Assembly (NCBI RefSeq): GCF_030371585.1
Contig: NZ_JAUDCE010000004.1
Source of the DNA: Megamonas hypermegale_A
GTDB taxonomy: Bacteria; Bacillota; Negativicutes; Selenomonadales; Selenomonadaceae
Reading direction: 5' to 3' (one strand)
DNA: 64,000 nucleotides
Shown here: piece after piece, positions 8,142 through 17,416 of the stretch
Position numbering within the stretch: position 1 is the first letter of the stretch
How the letters are laid out: each line of letters starts with the position of its first letter
Position numbers and translations under genes: made by a program
The notes under the pieces: model-generated
What the model was told of the DNA's origin: nothing
Databases searched by the model: none
The model's input: the letters and a program-made list of their open reading frames with translations, nothing else

Positions 8142-9404
8142 ATGTTATTATTGGCTAATGAACAAAAAAATAAAGTACTTTCTCCACAGGAGATTGTGGA
8201 AAAAACAACAATAGCCGATGTATATCGCGCTGTTAAAAATTTAGACGGAGTTATACGAAAAACGAAACTCATTCATAGCGATTATTTTTCCGAACTGTCG
8301 CATAATGATGTATATATAAAACCGGAAAATCTGCAAAAAACAGGTTCTTTTAAATTGCGCGGCGCTTATAACTGCATAAGCCAGCTTACGGATGAACAAA
8401 AAGCACACGGCGTTATTGCAGCTTCGGCGGGCAATCATGCGCAGGGTGTGGCGTATGCGGCGCAGAAACTCGGTGTAAAAGCCGTCATCACCATGCCGGC
8501 GACAACGCCGCTTTTGAAAGTAGAAGCAACGCGCGCTTACGGTGCGGAAGTGGTACTGTCCGGCGATGATTTCGATGCGGCTGCTGCTAAAGCGGTGGAA
8601 TTGCAGAAACAATACAATTATACGTTTATTCATCCGTTCAACGACATTGAAGTAATCCTTGGTCAGGGAACGACAGCGCTGGAAATTATTGATGATTTGA
8701 AAGATGTTGATGCAATTTTGGTGCCTGTCGGCGGCGGCGGATTTGTCAGCGGTGTGGCTGTAGCGACGAAGATGGTCAATCCGCATGTGAAAGTAATCGG
8801 TGTCGAACCGTGCGGCGCAGCCTGCGTGAAGGAGTCTCTGCAGGAAAATAAAATCATCACACTGCCGAGCGTGGACACGGTGGCGGAAGGTACGGCCGTA
8901 AAGACACCGGGTGATGTTACATTTGAATTTATAAAAAAATATGTAGATGATGTGATTACCGTATCTGAATTTGAAATTATGTCGGCATTATTATCCTTGA
9001 TTGAAAAACATAAGCTTATTGCCGAAGGAGCAGGGGTACTTTCATTGGCGGCAAGCCGCAAACTGCCGTTTAAAGGTAAGAAAGTGGCGGCTATCGTCAG
9101 CGGCGGTAATATCGATATTTCCACGATTTCCGCTCTTATCGACAAAGCGCTTATCGCCCGCGGCCGTGTATTCTGCTTCAGCGTGCAGTTGCCGGATAAA
9201 CCGGGTCAGCTTCTGGCAATATCGCAGATTTTGGCTGACCTTAACGCCAATGTAATCAAACTTGACCACAATCAGGCGAAGGTAACGGATAGCTTTAAAA
9301 AGGTTGTACTGGAAGTTACGGTGGAAACGAACGGTATCGACCATATCAATCAGATTACGCAGGCACTGCATAAAAACGGTTTTAAAGTGAAAAAGATATA
9401 TTGA
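8142..9404 (+). CDS. ilvA: Threonine ammonia-lyase (threonine dehydratase) with ACT domain
   Basis: The enzyme deaminates threonine to 2-oxobutyrate with pyridoxal phosphate, feeding isoleucine or propionate formation. The catalytic core (about 25-335) has the cofactor lysine in SFKLRGAYN (Lys71) and the phosphate-binding PVGGGGFVSG loop. A single ACT regulatory domain sits at about 345-420, the layout of the ~400-residue form shared by tdcB-like and some biosynthetic enzymes. The ATG at 8142 directly abuts the GGAG motif, whereas the TTG at 8151 is nine bases away, so the true start may be the latter. The gene is flanked by inverted copies A and B of the large repeat. Biosynthetic versus catabolic use is open. 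Confidence 0.92.
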   Translation: MLLLANEQKNKVLSPQEIVEKTTIADVYRAVKNLDGVIRKTKLIHSDYFSELSHNDVYIKPENLQKTGSFKLRGAYNCISQLTDEQKAHGVIAASAGNHAQGVAYAAQKLGVKAVITMPATTPLLKVEATRAYGAEVVLSGDDFDAAAAKAVELQKQYNYTFIHPFNDIEVILGQGTTALEIIDDLKDVDAILVPVGGGGFVSGVAVATKMVNPHVKVIGVEPCGAACVKESLQENKIITLPSVDTVAEGTAVKTPGDVTFEFIKKYVDDVITVSEFEIMSALLSLIEKHKLIAEGAGVLSLAASRKLPFKGKKVAAIVSGGNIDISTISALIDKALIARGRVFCFSVQLPDKPGQLLAISQILADLNANVIKLDHNQAKVTDSFKKVVLEVTVETNGIDHINQITQALHKNGFKVKKIY

Positions 9405-9418
9405 TTAGATAGATTAAT

Positions 9419-9455
9419 AAAAAAGGAACTGACAAGAAAGTCAGTTCCTTTTTTT
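9419..9455 (+). terminator. Terminator of ilvA
   Basis: AAGGAACTGAC pairs with GTCAGTTCCTT around AAGAAA, followed by a T-run. Confidence 0.85.
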
Positions 9456-9474
9456 CGACAAGTTTCTATTTATA

Positions 9475-10006
9475 GTTCATTTTTCTTTGAAGTTCAAAGA
9501 AAAACGAACCAAAAAGAAAACCTTTTAACGTTTCGCTACCGCTGCACTGGGCAAGCCTTCGTAGCTTTCGTAGATTACAGACGATACAACTGGCTCGAAA
9601 CATTTGGAATTTGGCTCGTGCCTTTTGTTTCCAGCAGAAACTAAAATCTGAATTGTTGACACTATAATTCGCTATTCATGTTAAATTTTTGTCTGCGTTG
9701 AAGATTTTCACGGTAGCTTCAGCTATTAAGAAAACTATTTTTTATTTCTGTTTTTAGTTCAAATGTTTGAGCGTAAGCGAGTTTTTGAACGTTAGAAATA
9801 AAAAATAGTTTTCTTAAAGTGAAAATCTTTTAGCGGTGCACGAATTAAGGCACTTTCTTTTTCAGCAACTTTTCTTTGTGCCAGCAAAGAAAAATTGCTC
9901 GGCGCAATATGAAGATAAATTAAATCTCTTTATCTTATATTGTGCCGCACCAGCACTTTCGTTATTTCGATTTCTTTAACAAGCAAAGAAATCGATAAAT
10001 AGAAAT
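9475..10006 (-). repeat. ~540-bp structured intergenic repeat, copy B
   Basis: This complete copy is inverted relative to copy A. Its central stem (9726-9749 with 9794-9817) is a perfect 24 bp but of the other arm type (TTAAGAAAACTA). The enclosed loop with TTTGAGCG and GTTCAAA/TTTGAAC is shared with copy A. Both ends of this copy carry TTTCTATTTAT / ATAAATAGAAA (9463-9473 and 9995-10005), an 11-base terminal inverted repeat not seen at the far end of the other copies. It fills the ilvA-PHP gap. Confidence 0.85.
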
Positions 10007-10009
10007 TTA

Positions 10010-10861
10010 TTAACCTAATTGCGTAATAGTTGCTTTGCGCTCATTAAATTGCAGGCAGGTTGTATAACCGAATGATTTGGCATAAGCGATTGCCTCATCT
10101 ATATAATTGCCGCAATGCTGCGGTTCATGCGCATCGGACGAGGTGATTATCGGCAGATTGTAATCATGCGCGATTTTCATAAAATCGGGATACGGTGATA
10201 TTTCCTGTATCGGATAGCGGTAGTATGTACCGGTGTTGACATCCACAGCCATATGAGCTTTTTGCAGGGCTTTTGCCACGCGGATTAAATAAGGCGTTAC
10301 ATCAAAATCAGGCAGATTTTTAAACAGGCGGATATTGAACGGGTGCCCTAAAATATCGTAAATCTGGGAATGGCAGAGTTTTTCCACTTCCTGTGTATAC
10401 CATTCGTATATTTCTTTCAAATCGTGATTGTTCCATTCATCTTTAATCTGCGAAGAGTCATATGCCCAGCCGTGCAGAAAATGAACGGAGCCGATGATAT
10501 AATCAAATTTGTAAGGAGCTAAAATCTCGCGCACTTTGTCCTGGTTCTGGAAATTGCAGACTTCAATGCCGATTTTCACTTTGTAGCCGAGTGCGCGCAG
10601 TTTTTGGATAAAGTTGAAATAATCGTCTAAGGTGTATTTGAATTTGTTTTTTTTCAGCCATTGCTGCTGAAATGTGCCGACGAATGAATTGTCCAGGATT
10701 AAATCCTGATAATACAGCTCTTTGAATTCAGGGAAGGTATGGCTGTGTTCGGAGATGCCAATTTCATCGAGTCGGTGTGCTTTGGCACTGTCGAAAAAAC
10801 CTTTAACCCATTGTTCGTCATAGGAGCCGTATTCAAAGTGCATATGGTAATCTAATTTCAT
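10010..10861 (-). CDS. PHP-domain phosphatase, HisJ (histidinol-phosphatase) family
   Basis: A 283-residue protein starting with the PHP metal motif YHMHFE. It continues with GISEHSH, IGSVHF, DILGHP and the C-terminal SSDAHEP block, so the trinuclear metal site looks complete. HisJ-type enzymes remove phosphate from histidinol phosphate. There is no histidine biosynthesis gene nearby, so another sugar- or amino-alcohol-phosphate is possible. It is downstream of the HAD phosphatase gene (24-base gap, same strand), suggesting one transcript with two phosphatases. Its stop codon is only four bases from repeat copy B. Confidence 0.8.
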   Translation of the reverse strand: MKLDYHMHFEYGSYDEQWVKGFFDSAKAHRLDEIGISEHSHTFPEFKELYYQDLILDNSFVGTFQQQWLKKNKFKYTLDDYFNFIQKLRALGYKVKIGIEVCNFQNQDKVREILAPYKFDYIIGSVHFLHGWAYDSSQIKDEWNNHDLKEIYEWYTQEVEKLCHSQIYDILGHPFNIRLFKNLPDFDVTPYLIRVAKALQKAHMAVDVNTGTYYRYPIQEISPYPDFMKIAHDYNLPIITSSDAHEPQHCGNYIDEAIAYAKSFGYTTCLQFNERKATITQLG

Positions 10862-10885
10862 ATTGGCATCTTCTTTCTTGTAAAT

Positions 10886-11683
10886 TTATTTTTGTTCTGC
10901 CAACAGTTGGCGGATAGTGCGCATTACGCCGTTTTCGTAGTTTGGCGGCGCTATGAAGCGGGCGACTTTTTTCAGTTCAGGGATGGCGTTTTCCATAGCG
11001 TAGCTGTAGTATACGGATTGCAGCATTTCGTAATCGTTCAGGTAATCGCCGAATGCCACGCATTCTTCCGGTTTAATGTTTAATTTTTCCTGCAGTTTTC
11101 TGATGGCGAGACCTTTGTTGGCGCCGACAGGCATGATATCCACCCATATTTCACTGCTTAAGACGACCTGCACTTTTCCGTTGAGCGGTTGCAGTTTATT
11201 ATAAATATTCTCGCGGGCATGATGATTGAGTGCATCACAAAGGGAAAATTTGATGATGTCGTCATCTATCTGGGAGAAATCTTCTATAACAGTATAATGG
11301 GTGAAATAAAGATTTAGCTCTGCCAGAAAGGCAGGGTGCTGCGATACGACGTAGGAACTTTTTTTACCGCTGACGACAACGAAGATGTCAGGCAGCTTTA
11401 GTGCCTGTTCCAGTACGAGCGACACATTATCCGGCGAAAGCGTATAAGAGAACAGTTCCTTGTCATGCTGGCAGACGTAAGTGCCGTTTTCGGAGATGAA
11501 CAGTAAATCGTCTTTGTACTTGGGAAAATGGTAGGCAAGTGCCTGGTACTGGCGGCCGCTGGCAGGTGAAAACATGATGTTTCTGTCTTTCAGCATCTGC
11601 ATGACTTCATCAAAATCCTCCGGCAGTTTGTTATTGTCAACGAGCAGTGTTCCGTCCATGTCGGAAATAATCCATTTAATCAT
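10886..11683 (-). CDS. HAD-superfamily Cof-type sugar-phosphatase
   Basis: A 265-residue cytoplasmic phosphatase. Motif I is SDMDGTL (Asp8 nucleophile, Asp10), motif II ASGRQ, then GANKGLAIRKL with its lysine, and motif IV AFGDYLNDYEM. The C2-type cap between motifs II and III is the Cof/YidA arrangement, usually acting on sugar phosphates or cofactor precursors. It is the first gene of a two-gene transcript with the PHP phosphatase. The substrate is not predictable. Confidence 0.85.
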   Translation of the reverse strand: MIKWIISDMDGTLLVDNNKLPEDFDEVMQMLKDRNIMFSPASGRQYQALAYHFPKYKDDLLFISENGTYVCQHDKELFSYTLSPDNVSLVLEQALKLPDIFVVVSGKKSSYVVSQHPAFLAELNLYFTHYTVIEDFSQIDDDIIKFSLCDALNHHARENIYNKLQPLNGKVQVVLSSEIWVDIMPVGANKGLAIRKLQEKLNIKPEECVAFGDYLNDYEMLQSVYYSYAMENAIPELKKVARFIAPPNYENGVMRTIRQLLAEQK

Positions 11684-11707
11684 AAAAAACTCCTTTGTAG
11701 TTAGTAA

Positions 11708-11784
11708 CCCGTTGTGTTAGTAAAACGTCGAGATGTTAATATAAATTATTATACTGCTTTGGAAAATCAACTAGCACAATAGGT
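11708..11784. repeat. Shortened copy of the ~125-bp palindromic repeat
   Basis: It has the left end of the family (CCCGTTGTGTTAGTAAAA), then directly the right inner arm and right end (AATATAAATTATTATACTGC ... CTAGCACAATA). The left inner arm and loop are missing, as in an internal deletion derivative. It lies upstream of the HAD gene. Confidence 0.75.
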
Positions 11785-11860
11785 ATAATTTTGATTACAA
11801 AAAAAGTTTACCATAAAAATATTTTTAGTGAAAGGCGGATATTTAGCCGGATAAAATAAA

Positions 11861-11891
11861 AAAGGAGGAAAGAACGTGTCTTTCCTCCTTT
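11861..11891 (-). terminator. Terminator of the tRNA operon
   Basis: On the minus strand AAAGGAGGAAAGA pairs with TCTTTCCTCCTTT and a T-rich tail follows, 50 bases past the last tRNA. Confidence 0.8.
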
Positions 11892-11943
11892 TTACGGGCA
11901 TAAAAAAACTACCCAATAGAGAGAGGGTAGGTACTTATTTATA

Positions 11944-12019
11944 TGGTGGGCGGTAACAGGATCGAACTGCTGACATCCTGCTTGTAAGGCAGGCGCTCTC
12001 CCAGCTGAGCTAACCGCCC
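11944..12019 (-). tRNA. tRNA-Val (anticodon TAC)
   Basis: A full cloverleaf with GGGCGGT/ACCGCCC acceptor, anticodon loop CTTACAA, and encoded CCA. It is identical to the tRNA at 12223-12298. Confidence 0.95.
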
Positions 12020-12056
12020 ATATTATAAAACTCCTTTTGTGAGGAGAATAATTAAA

Positions 12057-12132
12057 TGGTGCCTCAGAGCGGAATCGAACCACTGACACGGGGATTTTCA
12101 GTCCCCTGCTCTACCGACTGAGCTACCGAGGC
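12057..12132 (-). tRNA. tRNA-Phe (anticodon GAA)
   Basis: Acceptor GCCTCGG/CTGAGGC, anticodon stem-loop GGGGA-CTGAAAA-TCCCC, and encoded CCA. Confidence 0.95.
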
Positions 12133-12141
12133 AAATAAAAA

Positions 12142-12218
12142 TGGCGACCCGAAGGGGACTTGAACCCCTGACCTCCGCCGTGACAGGGCGGCATTCTAAC
12201 CAACTAAACTACCGGGCC
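12142..12218 (-). tRNA. tRNA-Asp (anticodon GTC)
   Basis: Anticodon stem-loop CCGCC-CTGTCAC-GGCGG, discriminator G and encoded CCA. Confidence 0.95.
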
Positions 12219-12222
12219 GTGG

Positions 12223-12298
12223 TGGTGGGCGGTAACAGGATCGAACTGCTGACATCCTGCTTGTAAGGCAGGCGCTCTCCCAGCTGAGCTAACCGCCC
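12223..12298 (-). tRNA. tRNA-Val (anticodon TAC), second identical copy
   Basis: Same sequence as the tRNA at 11944-12019, including the encoded CCA; probably a recent duplication or gene conversion within the cluster. Confidence 0.95.
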
Positions 12299-12333
12299 AT
12301 TTTATATAACCTCTTATCGAAGTGTTTATAAAA

Positions 12334-12408
12334 TGGTGACGCGTATGGGATTCGAACCCATGAAGCCGCCGTGAAAGGGCGGTGTCTTAACCACTTGACC
12401 AACGCGCC
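12334..12408 (-). tRNA. tRNA-Glu (anticodon TTC)
   Basis: Anticodon stem-loop CCGCC-CTTTCAC-GGCGG, acceptor GGCGCGT/ACGCGTC, and encoded CCA. Confidence 0.95.
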
Positions 12409-12421
12409 ATATTTTATTAGA

Positions 12422-12497
12422 TGGTGGCTCACCCGAGATTCGAACTCGGGACACCCTGATTAAAAGTCAGGTGCTCTGCCAACTGAGCTAGTGAACC
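12422..12497 (-). tRNA. tRNA-Lys (anticodon TTT)
   Basis: Anticodon stem-loop CCTGA-CTTTTAA-TCAGG, acceptor GGTTCAC/GTGAGCC, and encoded CCA. It is the first gene of the six-tRNA transcript. Confidence 0.95.
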
Positions 12498-12622
12498 ACT
12501 TGCTACGCTGTCGCTTGACAACGTAGATTATTATATAGAAGATTGGCGGAAATGTCAACACCTTTTTCGAAAAAAATTTGAACTTTTTTCGAAAAACTTT
12601 TATTTGAGGGAGAAAAGCCTTG

Positions 12623-15367
12623 TCAGATAAGGATTTGCGCTGTGCTGCCCTGTTCATTTTTTTTCGTGATTTGAATTTGTCTGTCGATTTTTTCTTTCAG
12701 TTCGTTTACATGGGAAATAATGCCGATTAATTTTGTCTGTTCCGTTAATCCGTTTAAAACTTTTATTGACTGCATGAGCGAGTCGCTGTCGAGCGAGCCG
12801 AACCCTTCGTCAATGAACATAGTGTCCAGATGAATGCCGCCGGCAAAAGACTGGATTTCATCGGCAAGGCCGAGCGCCAGCGACAAGGAGGCTTTGAAAG
12901 CTTCGCCGCCGGAAAGTGTTTTTACGCTGCGCACTGTGCCGTTGTAGTGGTCGATGACATCGAGCTCCAACCCTGTCTGAAAACGCAGCTGTTCACTGTT
13001 TTCACAGCGTTTCAGCTCGTACTGTCCCTGACTCATCAGCATGAGGCGGGTGTTGGCGCGGATGATGATGCGGTCGAAGTAGTGCATTTGCACATATGTT
13101 TCGAGCATGATGCGTTCCTTGCCGGAAACGGAGCCGGTAGCTGTGTCGTACAGTGCTTTCATATTCGTGTACAATTTTTCGCAGGCCGATAATTTATCAA
13201 GCTGCTTGATGAGCTTTTGGCGCGTCTGGCTGTTGGTGCTGATGCGGGTATGAAGCGTTTGTGCTTTCTGGTTCAGCTGATTTTTTTCCTGTTGCAGTTG
13301 CTGCTGCATTGAAGATAATTCCGCTGCATTTTGCTTTTGCGGTGAAATCTGCTGCTGGATTGAACGCAGTGAAGCCTTGTATTCGGTGATTTTTTTCTGC
13401 AAGGTTTCCCATTTATTTTGCGCCTGAAGCATATTTTCTTTCAGCGTTGTCTGTTTCTGCCGGTAGATTTGCAGCTGATTTTGCGCCGTCTGTTCATCAT
13501 CGAATAAGAGGCTTTGTTTTAAATCGGCGATTTCTTTGACTGTGTGCTTGGTGTCCGCCTCTGCCTGGGTGATAAAACGGGTAAGTTCAAGCTGCGTATT
13601 TTGCAGCTTCTTCTGCATGGCAGTCGTTTGTTCGCTTATCTGTGTCAGTTGTTCCTTTTGCTGCAGCTGCTCTGTCTGTTGGTGCAGTTTTTCAGTAAGA
13701 AGCGATTTATCCGCTTGAAGGGTTGTCTGTTCTTTTGTAAGAAGTGCATTCAACAGTGTTTTGTCTTCAGTGCGGAAAAGCTGCTGAGCTTGACGGAGAA
13801 TTTCCGTGTTCATATTTTGACCTTTACCGGCGATTTCGCCCAATTCACTGCTCAGCTTATTCAGTTTCTGCGTCATTTTATCGAGTTGCTGCTTTGTCTG
13901 TTCCAGTTCTATTTGCGTCGGTGCATGGCTGGATTTTTGCGCAGGGCGGGGATGATGAAGCGAGCCGCAGACGGGACACGGCGTATCCGGTTTTAAGCTG
14001 TCAGCCAGAATACCGGCCTGTTCGGCAAGAAATGCGTAATACTGCTGATCGTACGTCTGACTTAACTGGATATGGGCAGCTGTTTCGTCGTTAAAAGCTT
14101 TTTTCCGTCTGGAATATTCCCGGCGGTACTGCTGATAAAGCGCTAAGTCGCTGTTTAATTTATCGAGTTTATCCTGCTTTTGCTGCAGTTTTTCCAGAGC
14201 GGATTTTGTCTTTTCCATCTGGGCGGAAATATTATTTAAGGCGTTCAACTTCGCCGTTATGTTTAAAATATTTTCTTCCAGTGCGGTGAGCTGTTTTTGC
14301 GTATCGGTTAAAAGCCTCTTTTTTGTTTGCAGTGACTGCTGCTGTTTTTGTTGAATTGTTTGCAGTTTTGTTATTCGGGCGTAGTTTGGCAGCTCGGTTG
14401 TTATTTGAGCAATTTTAACGGCAAGCTTTGGCGTATTTTTTTCGTAATCTGTTTGGCGTTCGAGATAAATTTTTTCCCAGTCTGCCAGACTGTCTTGATT
14501 GTCATGAAGAAATTTTTGGATTTTTTGCTGTTCCTGCAGTAGTTTTTCCTGCCGCTTGTGTTCGTTTAGCGTTTCGTTTAGCTTGAAAAGCTCGTCTTCA
14601 CGGTTTTTTAAAGCTGCTTCTGTTTCCGCCAAAATTTGGCGGTCATTTTCAATCATTTGTTCAAGTTTTTGGGGATATTCAGCGGGCAGAATTGCTGCTG
14701 TTTTGTCCATTGTTTCGGGCAGAGTGATATTTTCGATATATTGGTTGATACTGTTGTTAATCAGCAGAAAATCCTTTTTGAGGGCATTGAATTTTTCTTT
14801 TAATTTGTCCTGCAAAATCTGATACGGTTTCGTGTTGAAAATGCGGCGGAAAATCTCGCTGCGTTCTTTGGTGGTGGCGTAAATCAGGCGGAGAAACTCG
14901 CCCTGGGCAATCATGGCTATCTGCGTGAACTGGTTGGCATCAAGCCCGATGAGTTCGATTACGGCGCTGTTTACATCTTTAATGCCGGTTACGGGCTGTT
15001 TATTGTCAGGCAGAATGAATGTGGCATTGGCTTTTTCTTTGACGAAGCCTTCGCCTTTTTTGGCGGGACGCAGATATTCGGGATTGCGGCGGATAGTGTA
15101 TTCTTTGTGATTATAGGCAAAAACCATTTCCACGTATGTCGGTGTCGCGCTGTCGGCGTATTTGCTGCGCAGCATGTCCGCTGAACGGAAATTGCCGCTT
15201 GTCTGCCCGTACAGAGCAAACGTTATGGCGTCGAATATCGTCGTCTTGCCCGTGCCTGTATCGCCGGTAATAAGGTACAGCCCCTTTTCGCCGAGCTGGC
15301 TTAAATCGAGCTGGCAGGTACCGGCATACGGGCCGAAAGCGGAGATGGTGAGTTGTAAAGGACGCAT
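12623..15367 (-). CDS. sbcC: Exonuclease SbcCD ATPase subunit
   Basis: An SMC-like ATPase partner of SbcD that cleaves DNA hairpins and blocked ends. A Walker A (GDTGTGKTTIFDAITFALYG) is near residue 35. Two long coiled coils rich in Gln/Lys/Leu flank a zinc hook (PCPVCGSLHHP). The signature LSGGEAFKASLSLALGLAD and Walker B MFIDEGFGSLD are at the C-terminus. I start at the ATG at 15367, where GGGAGG lies seven bases upstream and the ATG overlaps the sbcD stop by one base (TAATG); an ATG five codons earlier lacks such a site. It is last in the operon. Long-palindrome surveillance is notable in a genome with so many inverted repeats. Confidence 0.95.
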   Translation of the reverse strand: MRPLQLTISAFGPYAGTCQLDLSQLGEKGLYLITGDTGTGKTTIFDAITFALYGQTSGNFRSADMLRSKYADSATPTYVEMVFAYNHKEYTIRRNPEYLRPAKKGEGFVKEKANATFILPDNKQPVTGIKDVNSAVIELIGLDANQFTQIAMIAQGEFLRLIYATTKERSEIFRRIFNTKPYQILQDKLKEKFNALKKDFLLINNSINQYIENITLPETMDKTAAILPAEYPQKLEQMIENDRQILAETEAALKNREDELFKLNETLNEHKRQEKLLQEQQKIQKFLHDNQDSLADWEKIYLERQTDYEKNTPKLAVKIAQITTELPNYARITKLQTIQQKQQQSLQTKKRLLTDTQKQLTALEENILNITAKLNALNNISAQMEKTKSALEKLQQKQDKLDKLNSDLALYQQYRREYSRRKKAFNDETAAHIQLSQTYDQQYYAFLAEQAGILADSLKPDTPCPVCGSLHHPRPAQKSSHAPTQIELEQTKQQLDKMTQKLNKLSSELGEIAGKGQNMNTEILRQAQQLFRTEDKTLLNALLTKEQTTLQADKSLLTEKLHQQTEQLQQKEQLTQISEQTTAMQKKLQNTQLELTRFITQAEADTKHTVKEIADLKQSLLFDDEQTAQNQLQIYRQKQTTLKENMLQAQNKWETLQKKITEYKASLRSIQQQISPQKQNAAELSSMQQQLQQEKNQLNQKAQTLHTRISTNSQTRQKLIKQLDKLSACEKLYTNMKALYDTATGSVSGKERIMLETYVQMHYFDRIIIRANTRLMLMSQGQYELKRCENSEQLRFQTGLELDVIDHYNGTVRSVKTLSGGEAFKASLSLALGLADEIQSFAGGIHLDTMFIDEGFGSLDSDSLMQSIKVLNGLTEQTKLIGIISHVNELKEKIDRQIQITKKNEQGSTAQILI

Positions 15368-16500
15368 TATTTTCCCTCCCATATTGCAGCGATTAAATCC
15401 TGCATAATCTGTGACTGTGTTTCATTGAGCGGCTGATTATTCTGCAATTTGTAAAATTCGCCGAACAGCTCCAGCGGTGCTTTGGCCGTATTTATATCGA
15501 CAGTTTCAATATTGTTTCTGGTGCGGGTGCGTATATTGTCGTAGTCGAGCTGCATGATGTTGGGGTAGATGGAACGCAGGCGGCCGATAGCGTCGGGTAC
15601 ATCCTCTTCGTCGGTCAGGGTGGCGAGAATGTAATCGTCCGTATCCGTGCCGATATAATTTTGCCGGTCGGTAAGTTCAGCGTATGTTCCTTTGATTTTG
15701 CGCATATCGTGCAGCGGTTTTACGGGATAGGCGGTGATATCCATCTGTCCCTTTGCTTTAATATCGATAACGGTGGCGCATTTCTGCTGATTGGCTTCGG
15801 AAAAGGAATATTTCAGCAAAGTGCCGCAGTAGCGGATGCTGTCGCGCAGAATGGTCTGCGGTGTATGGATATGGCCGAGTGCCACATAATCGAAAGCGTC
15901 GAACACATGAGCGTCGACATTGTCGAGACCGCCGACGACGATTTCCTCCGAGTCGGAAAGGACGGCTCCCGTGACAAACTGATGAGCGATTAAAATATTG
16001 CGTTCGTCTTTATTCAGCGGCAGATTGTTTAAAACGGTCTGTACTGCTTCGGTGTAGGAATTTATTTTCTCATCAGGAAAAAACGGCCGCACAGTAGCCG
16101 GTTTAATGAAGGGCAATAAATAAAAATTGATTTTGCCGTAAGCGTCATTTAGACTAATCGGTTCAATCTGTCCGTTATATACGGGAGAGATGTAAATATT
16201 ATTCTGGCTGAATATATGAGCGCCGAAAGACAACCGTTCTGCACTGTCGTGATTTCCGCTGATAATAAAAACGGGCAGATTTAATTCTGCCCAGAAATTA
16301 AGGAAATCATCAAAAAGCTGAACGGCTCCGGCGGATGGAATTTGCCGGTCAAAAACGTCACCGGCGATGATTACGGCTTCGATATGTGTATCTTTTGCCA
16401 GTTTAAATATCTGCCGGTTGACATGATACTGGTCTTCCAGCAGGGAAAAATTATTCAAGCGTTTGCCGAAATGAAGGTCAGAAAGATGAAGAATTTTCAT
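15367..16500 (-). CDS. sbcD: Exonuclease SbcCD nuclease subunit
   Basis: An Mre11-type calcineurin-like phosphoesterase that supplies the nuclease site of SbcCD. The 377-residue protein starts with HLSDLHFGKRL and continues with IAGDVFDR, ISGNHDSAERL, IAHQF and ALGHIHTPQ. All five metal-binding motifs are in order. It is translationally coupled to sbcC by a one-base overlap and lies 19 bases after the PaaK-like gene. Length is typical. Confidence 0.95.
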   Translation of the reverse strand: MKILHLSDLHFGKRLNNFSLLEDQYHVNRQIFKLAKDTHIEAVIIAGDVFDRQIPSAGAVQLFDDFLNFWAELNLPVFIISGNHDSAERLSFGAHIFSQNNIYISPVYNGQIEPISLNDAYGKINFYLLPFIKPATVRPFFPDEKINSYTEAVQTVLNNLPLNKDERNILIAHQFVTGAVLSDSEEIVVGGLDNVDAHVFDAFDYVALGHIHTPQTILRDSIRYCGTLLKYSFSEANQQKCATVIDIKAKGQMDITAYPVKPLHDMRKIKGTYAELTDRQNYIGTDTDDYILATLTDEEDVPDAIGRLRSIYPNIMQLDYDNIRTRTRNNIETVDINTAKAPLELFGEFYKLQNNQPLNETQSQIMQDLIAAIWEGK

Positions 16501-16519
16501 GATGGTTTTCCTTTATGAG

Positions 16520-17413
16520 TTATAAATTCAGTTTAATGGTAGCAAGGGTACGACCGCATTTGCAGGTGGTTTTGCTTAAACTTGCCGATATGCCGGTCTG
16601 AAAACGGATAATCGGCATGGCTTCAAATGTTAGCGGCGTGATGACGAGCGAGCCGTCGACAATTTCCGGATAGAGATAATCGTCCTGAATATGCAGCTGA
16701 TTTTCCTCGCAGGTGAAAAATATACCGGCAAGACCGAAATATCTGGACATATAAATTTTCGGCAATGTGCATTGCAGTTTCGTTTCAATTTCTTCCAGCA
16801 GCGTATCTTTTTGGAAGGTATGAACGAGCGCGATAATTTTCGGCGGCAGAATATCCGGTGCCCTGTCCAGTATTTCTTGTAAATTTTTGGCGGTGGTGAT
16901 GAGCGTATTGGCATTGAAGATATTGGCTACATCAATAACTGCCTGTACGTCGTTGCACGGAATGACGGTAGCTCCGAGCGCTTCGGCGGCATAATGCAGG
17001 TCCAAAAGATATTGCGAACTGTATTTACCGCAGATGATGACGGTGGAGGCTCTGTTGATATCATTGCTGGCAAGAGCGCGTACAGTGATATCCATATTTC
17101 TGGCGATGTCGTCGGCTGTGAACCCGCGGTAAAGACCGCTGATGGTTTTGCCGAGACGCAAGGTGGAGCTGATAGGCACGGTCAGAAGCTCCATTGTATC
17201 GGCTCGTTTTAATTCGTCTACAGTGGAAAGCGGCAATTTTGGGATATCGTCAAACTCTTTAATATCATTCGGTGTTATATGCGCTTTCGTGTATTTATCA
17301 TGATAAAAAGAAGATTTTTCATAAGCCCAGCACAGTGTTTTTAAAAATCGCTGTAAAATCAGTTCTTTTTTCATATCGGCCGGCATCATTTCAATTTTCG
17401 GATTGGAAATCAT
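16520..17413 (-). CDS. Short PaaK-like (phenylacetate-CoA ligase-like) protein, probably not a complete ligase
   Basis: A 297-residue protein with the N-terminal layout of phenylacetate-CoA ligases (a helix ending AYEKSSFYHDKY, then LPLSTVDELK) and the later FQTG and CKCGRT segments. Two things are missing. The serine/glycine-rich AMP-binding loop is replaced by a degenerate stretch (LRLGKTISGLYRGFTADD). The protein also ends right after CKCGRT, without the C-terminal lid domain, about 130 residues short of PaaK. It follows the radical SAM gene by three bases with its own AAGGAG site, so the two are probably partners. A binding or carrier role is more likely than ligation; this is inference. 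Confidence 0.65.
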   Translation of the reverse strand: MISNPKIEMMPADMKKELILQRFLKTLCWAYEKSSFYHDKYTKAHITPNDIKEFDDIPKLPLSTVDELKRADTMELLTVPISSTLRLGKTISGLYRGFTADDIARNMDITVRALASNDINRASTVIICGKYSSQYLLDLHYAAEALGATVIPCNDVQAVIDVANIFNANTLITTAKNLQEILDRAPDILPPKIIALVHTFQKDTLLEEIETKLQCTLPKIYMSRYFGLAGIFFTCEENQLHIQDDYLYPEIVDGSLVITPLTFEAMPIIRFQTGISASLSKTTCKCGRTLATIKLNL

Positions 17414-17416
17414 AGC

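Noticed and set aside
7582..10006. Copies A-ilvA-B as a composite transposon
   Set aside because: No transposase, no consistent terminal inverted repeats across copies (only copy B shows an 11-base pair) and no target duplications visible; kept only as a recombination question.
11944..12497. The tRNA cluster as a phage attachment site
   Set aside because: No integrase gene, no duplicated tRNA 3' fragment and no phage-like genes are seen beside it; the second Val copy is a complete tRNA.
12622..12622. Origin of replication inside the window
   Set aside because: No dnaA, dnaN or AT-rich box array is present; recF and dciA at the right edge indicate that the origin lies beyond base 64000.
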